Shown: positions 4,861-6,321 of the stretch, piece after piece
Numbering within the stretch: the first letter of the stretch is position 1
How the letters are laid out: each line of letters starts with the position of its first letter
Assembly (NCBI GenBank): GCA_020852775.1
Contig: JADZAD010000059.1
Span: 1-6,321 of the forward strand
From: Anaerolineae bacterium
Lineage (GTDB): Bacteria > Chloroflexota > Anaerolineae > Aggregatilineales > UBA3940
Direction: 5' to 3'
DNA: 6,321 bases
Made by a program: the position numbers and the translations under genes
Notes under the pieces: model-generated
Seen by the model: only the letters and a program-made list of their open reading frames with translations
Told to the model about the DNA's origin: nothing
Database searches by the model: none

Positions 4861-5193
4861 GTGTCGCGCAAGAGTCGGTTTGTACTCATACTGGCATTGG
4901 TTTTCGCTGGCATCACCGGGGTGCTGAACGTCAACACAACCGAAGTGATTGTACCCATGTCGTGCCTGCTGATTTTCTCGTTTGTTTGTGGCCTTGTTCA
5001 GCCCAAAGGCGCTTGGCGCTGGGGGATACTGATTGGCTTGAGCATCATGATCTCAACTTTTGTGGGACTGGCGGTGAATTTTCAGTTCCCGGAACCACCG
5101 CCACGCTTTCCGATTACTGCAATTGTGCTTGTAATTCCTGCCTTGATAGGCGCATATACCGGGGCATTCATCCACAGAGTTTTCGCATCATAG
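4861..5193 (+). CDS. Small four-helix membrane protein, function unknown
   Basis: The 110-residue protein starts with GTG 4861, four bases after a strong AGGAGG (4851-4856). Four hydrophobic segments are visible at about 6-24, 29-47, 54-74 and 84-107, with a basic N-terminus (SRKSR) suggesting a cytoplasmic start. The third loop has a Pro-rich FPEPPPRFP. No charged residue lies inside the helices and no transporter or enzyme motif is visible, so function is unassigned; it could be a small membrane-stress or accessory protein. The competing overlapping frame from 4821 lacks a ribosome binding site and has Cys/His/Arg-rich, unprotein-like composition. The gene stands alone and converges on the kinase gene. 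Confidence 0.8.
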   Translation: MSRKSRFVLILALVFAGITGVLNVNTTEVIVPMSCLLIFSFVCGLVQPKGAWRWGILIGLSIMISTFVGLAVNFQFPEPPPRFPITAIVLVIPALIGAYTGAFIHRVFAS

Positions 5194-5268
5194 TGACATT
5201 TGATATAGCGACAAGTGGTGACACACTACTGCGGATTGTCAAACGCGTGCCCGTTGTGACGACCAGCC

Positions 5269-5284
5269 CCCCAGAGTAGTGGGG
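5269..5284. terminator. Short GC hairpin between convergent genes
   Basis: CCCCA-GAGTAG-TGGGG is a five-pair stem with a 6-nt loop, 75 nt after the small membrane protein stop. No T-run follows, so a terminating role is only suggested by its place in the convergent gap. Confidence 0.25.
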
Positions 5285-5299
5285 ATCGACGACTGGGGC

Positions 5300-5327
5300 G
5301 CTGCGGAAAGGACAGGGCTACCGCAGC
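5300..5327 (-). terminator. Hairpin directly after the kinase stop codon
   Basis: GCTGCGG and CCGCAGC form perfect 7-bp arms with a 14-nt loop, beginning one base past the kinase stop codon on the minus strand. The place is right for a terminator or 3'-end-protecting hairpin. The following minus-strand bases (GCCCCAGTC) are not T-rich, so this is not a classical intrinsic terminator. Confidence 0.35.
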
Positions 5328-5328
5328 C

Positions 5329-6294
5329 TCATCCTTGACCAGGAAACCCGTCAGGTAATGAGCTGCTCAAAGGACGTACCGCCTCGACGCGCTCCCAGAC
5401 ATGCTCCAGCCGGGTAGGCGCCATAGAGTAATCGATGTCCAGCATGGCCAGTGTCCCGATATGCTCCACCACGAAGGACGCGGAAACCGTCCCGTAACAC
5501 GCCGCCCGCACCGGATCTCCGCTGGTCAGATACCCCGCCAGGAATCCCCCACAGAAGGAGTCGCCCGCGCCGGTGGTGTCGATCGCTCTGGCCGGGTAGA
5601 CCGGGACGTGATACATCGTCTGCTGGTCACGCAGGTACACCAGTGAGCCGTGTGCTCCCATCTTGACGACCACCACCGCGGCCCCCCAGTCCGCGAAGGT
5701 CCGGGCCGCTTCCACCGGGTCATCCCGCCCGATCACCTGCTCCGCCTGTTCACGACTGGGCAGGAAGAACGGCAGCCGCGGCATCATCTCCTTCAGGATC
5801 GCCTTGTTCTGTGCCTCGTTCAGGTCCCCTGTATGAGGATCGAGGGTAAAGACACGGTCCGCTGTCCGCAGACGTTCGACTATCGTGAGTTGGATGTCGC
5901 TGAAGGTGCTGGCGATATGATAGCCGTCTCCATTCAGGTGCTGATCGGGTATCTCCGGCCCGGTGATCGCCATCTCATATGGACCACAGGAGGTCAAATG
6001 GCCCACAAACTGACGCAGACCGCCAGCCTCATAGAGCGTCCACGTATGCGCAGCCGGGTATGGCACCTGAATGAGATGCAGCACAATCCCTCCCTCGCGG
6101 ATACGGCGGATCGCCTCCTGCGGGTAGTCCGTCCCGACTCGCGCCAGGATATGCGGCTGCCCGCCCCAGACCTTCGCGCCGATCGCAGAGAAGACTGCGT
6201 TGCCTCCCGGCGTCCCGAAATACGCCTTGCCCGTGTCGTAATGCACGATGTCATCGATCGTGACCCCGCCCAGCGTGTAGATCAACGGTGGCAT
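5329..6294 (-). CDS. PfkB/ribokinase-family carbohydrate kinase
   Basis: This 321-residue cytoplasmic kinase would transfer the ATP gamma-phosphate to a sugar or nucleoside hydroxyl. The family is clear: an N-terminal strand LGGVTIDDIV with a substrate-binding Asp, the PfkB site-1 region GTPGGNAVFSAIGA (residues 27-40), ARVGTD (51-56), LPSREQAEQVIG (178-189), VVVKMGAHGSLVY (208-220), and site 2 DTTGAGDSFCGGFLAGYL (239-256). GAGD forms the anion hole, with Asp245 as catalytic base. Length is normal (about 300-330). The ATG at 6294-6292 is preceded by AGAGAGG about 11 nt upstream, and translation from it gives a standard N-terminus. The substrate cannot be told: ribokinase, fructokinase and adenosine kinase share these motifs. 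No neighbouring sugar transporter or catabolic gene is visible; upstream sequence lies outside the window. Its stop is 135 nt from the convergent membrane protein gene. Confidence 0.93.
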   Translation of the reverse strand: MPPLIYTLGGVTIDDIVHYDTGKAYFGTPGGNAVFSAIGAKVWGGQPHILARVGTDYPQEAIRRIREGGIVLHLIQVPYPAAHTWTLYEAGGLRQFVGHLTSCGPYEMAITGPEIPDQHLNGDGYHIASTFSDIQLTIVERLRTADRVFTLDPHTGDLNEAQNKAILKEMMPRLPFFLPSREQAEQVIGRDDPVEAARTFADWGAAVVVVKMGAHGSLVYLRDQQTMYHVPVYPARAIDTTGAGDSFCGGFLAGYLTSGDPVRAACYGTVSASFVVEHIGTLAMLDIDYSMAPTRLEHVWERVEAVRPLSSSLPDGFPGQG

Positions 6295-6321
6295 AACGGC
6301 AAGAACCTCTCTGGTGCTGCA

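Noticed and set aside
4821..5279. 152-codon frame overlapping the small membrane protein in another frame
   Set aside because: It has no ribosome binding site and a Cys/His/Arg/Ser-rich composition. The overlapping frame from GTG 4861 has AGGAGG and four clear membrane segments.

Overview
The window looks like ordinary chromosomal DNA of a moderately GC-rich bacterium. I suspect Chloroflexota, on soft evidence: a lipoprotein with a Thr/Pro/Ala-rich tether of the TPTAT / PTPTT kind common in that phylum, GGAGG-type ribosome binding sites, and GC-rich genes separated by less GC-rich, palindrome-rich gaps. No 16S or other marker gene is present, so the taxon is an inference. TGA ends several otherwise intact genes, so it is a normal stop codon here.

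Layout: (1) Positions 1-350, minus strand: start of a kdp potassium-uptake operon, with the tiny kdpF (261-350) followed after 3 nt by the first 85 codons of kdpA, which run off the left edge. kdpA carries an in-frame TGA at codon 22. (2) 351-894: a non-coding stretch with two perfect inverted repeats, a minus-strand intrinsic terminator (605-627), the frameshifted remnant of a small helix-turn-helix (excisionase/HTH_17-like) gene (685-831, minus), and a promoter candidate for the next gene. (3) 895-2139, plus: an integral membrane protein with an unbroken C-terminal run of 29 pentapeptide repeats. (4) 2307-3245, plus: a secreted lipoprotein of unknown function. (5) 3246-3709: a gap with two strong hairpins and a possible minus-strand coding relic. 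(6) 3710-4366, plus: a TMEM175-family (DUF1211) potassium channel, overlapping by 4 nt a truncated Rossmann-fold gene of the F420-dependent NADP-reductase type (4363-4644). (7) 4861-5193, plus: a 110-residue, four-helix membrane protein behind an AT-rich leader. (8) 5329-6294, minus: a complete PfkB/ribokinase-family sugar kinase, convergent with the previous gene.

Functional links are weak. Two potassium-transport proteins (KdpFA and the TMEM175-like channel) lie within 4 kb but on opposite strands and in separate units. Only kdpF-kdpA and TMEM175-reductase fragment show operon-like spacing. A notable property is decay: an interrupted kdpA, an HTH relic, a truncated reductase missing glycines of its nucleotide-binding motif, and a possible further relic all fall within 4.7 kb. 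This could be real gene erosion or, for kdpA, a sequence or assembly error. I found no CRISPR, tRNA, rRNA, transposase or recognisable defence system, and no convincing new multi-gene system.
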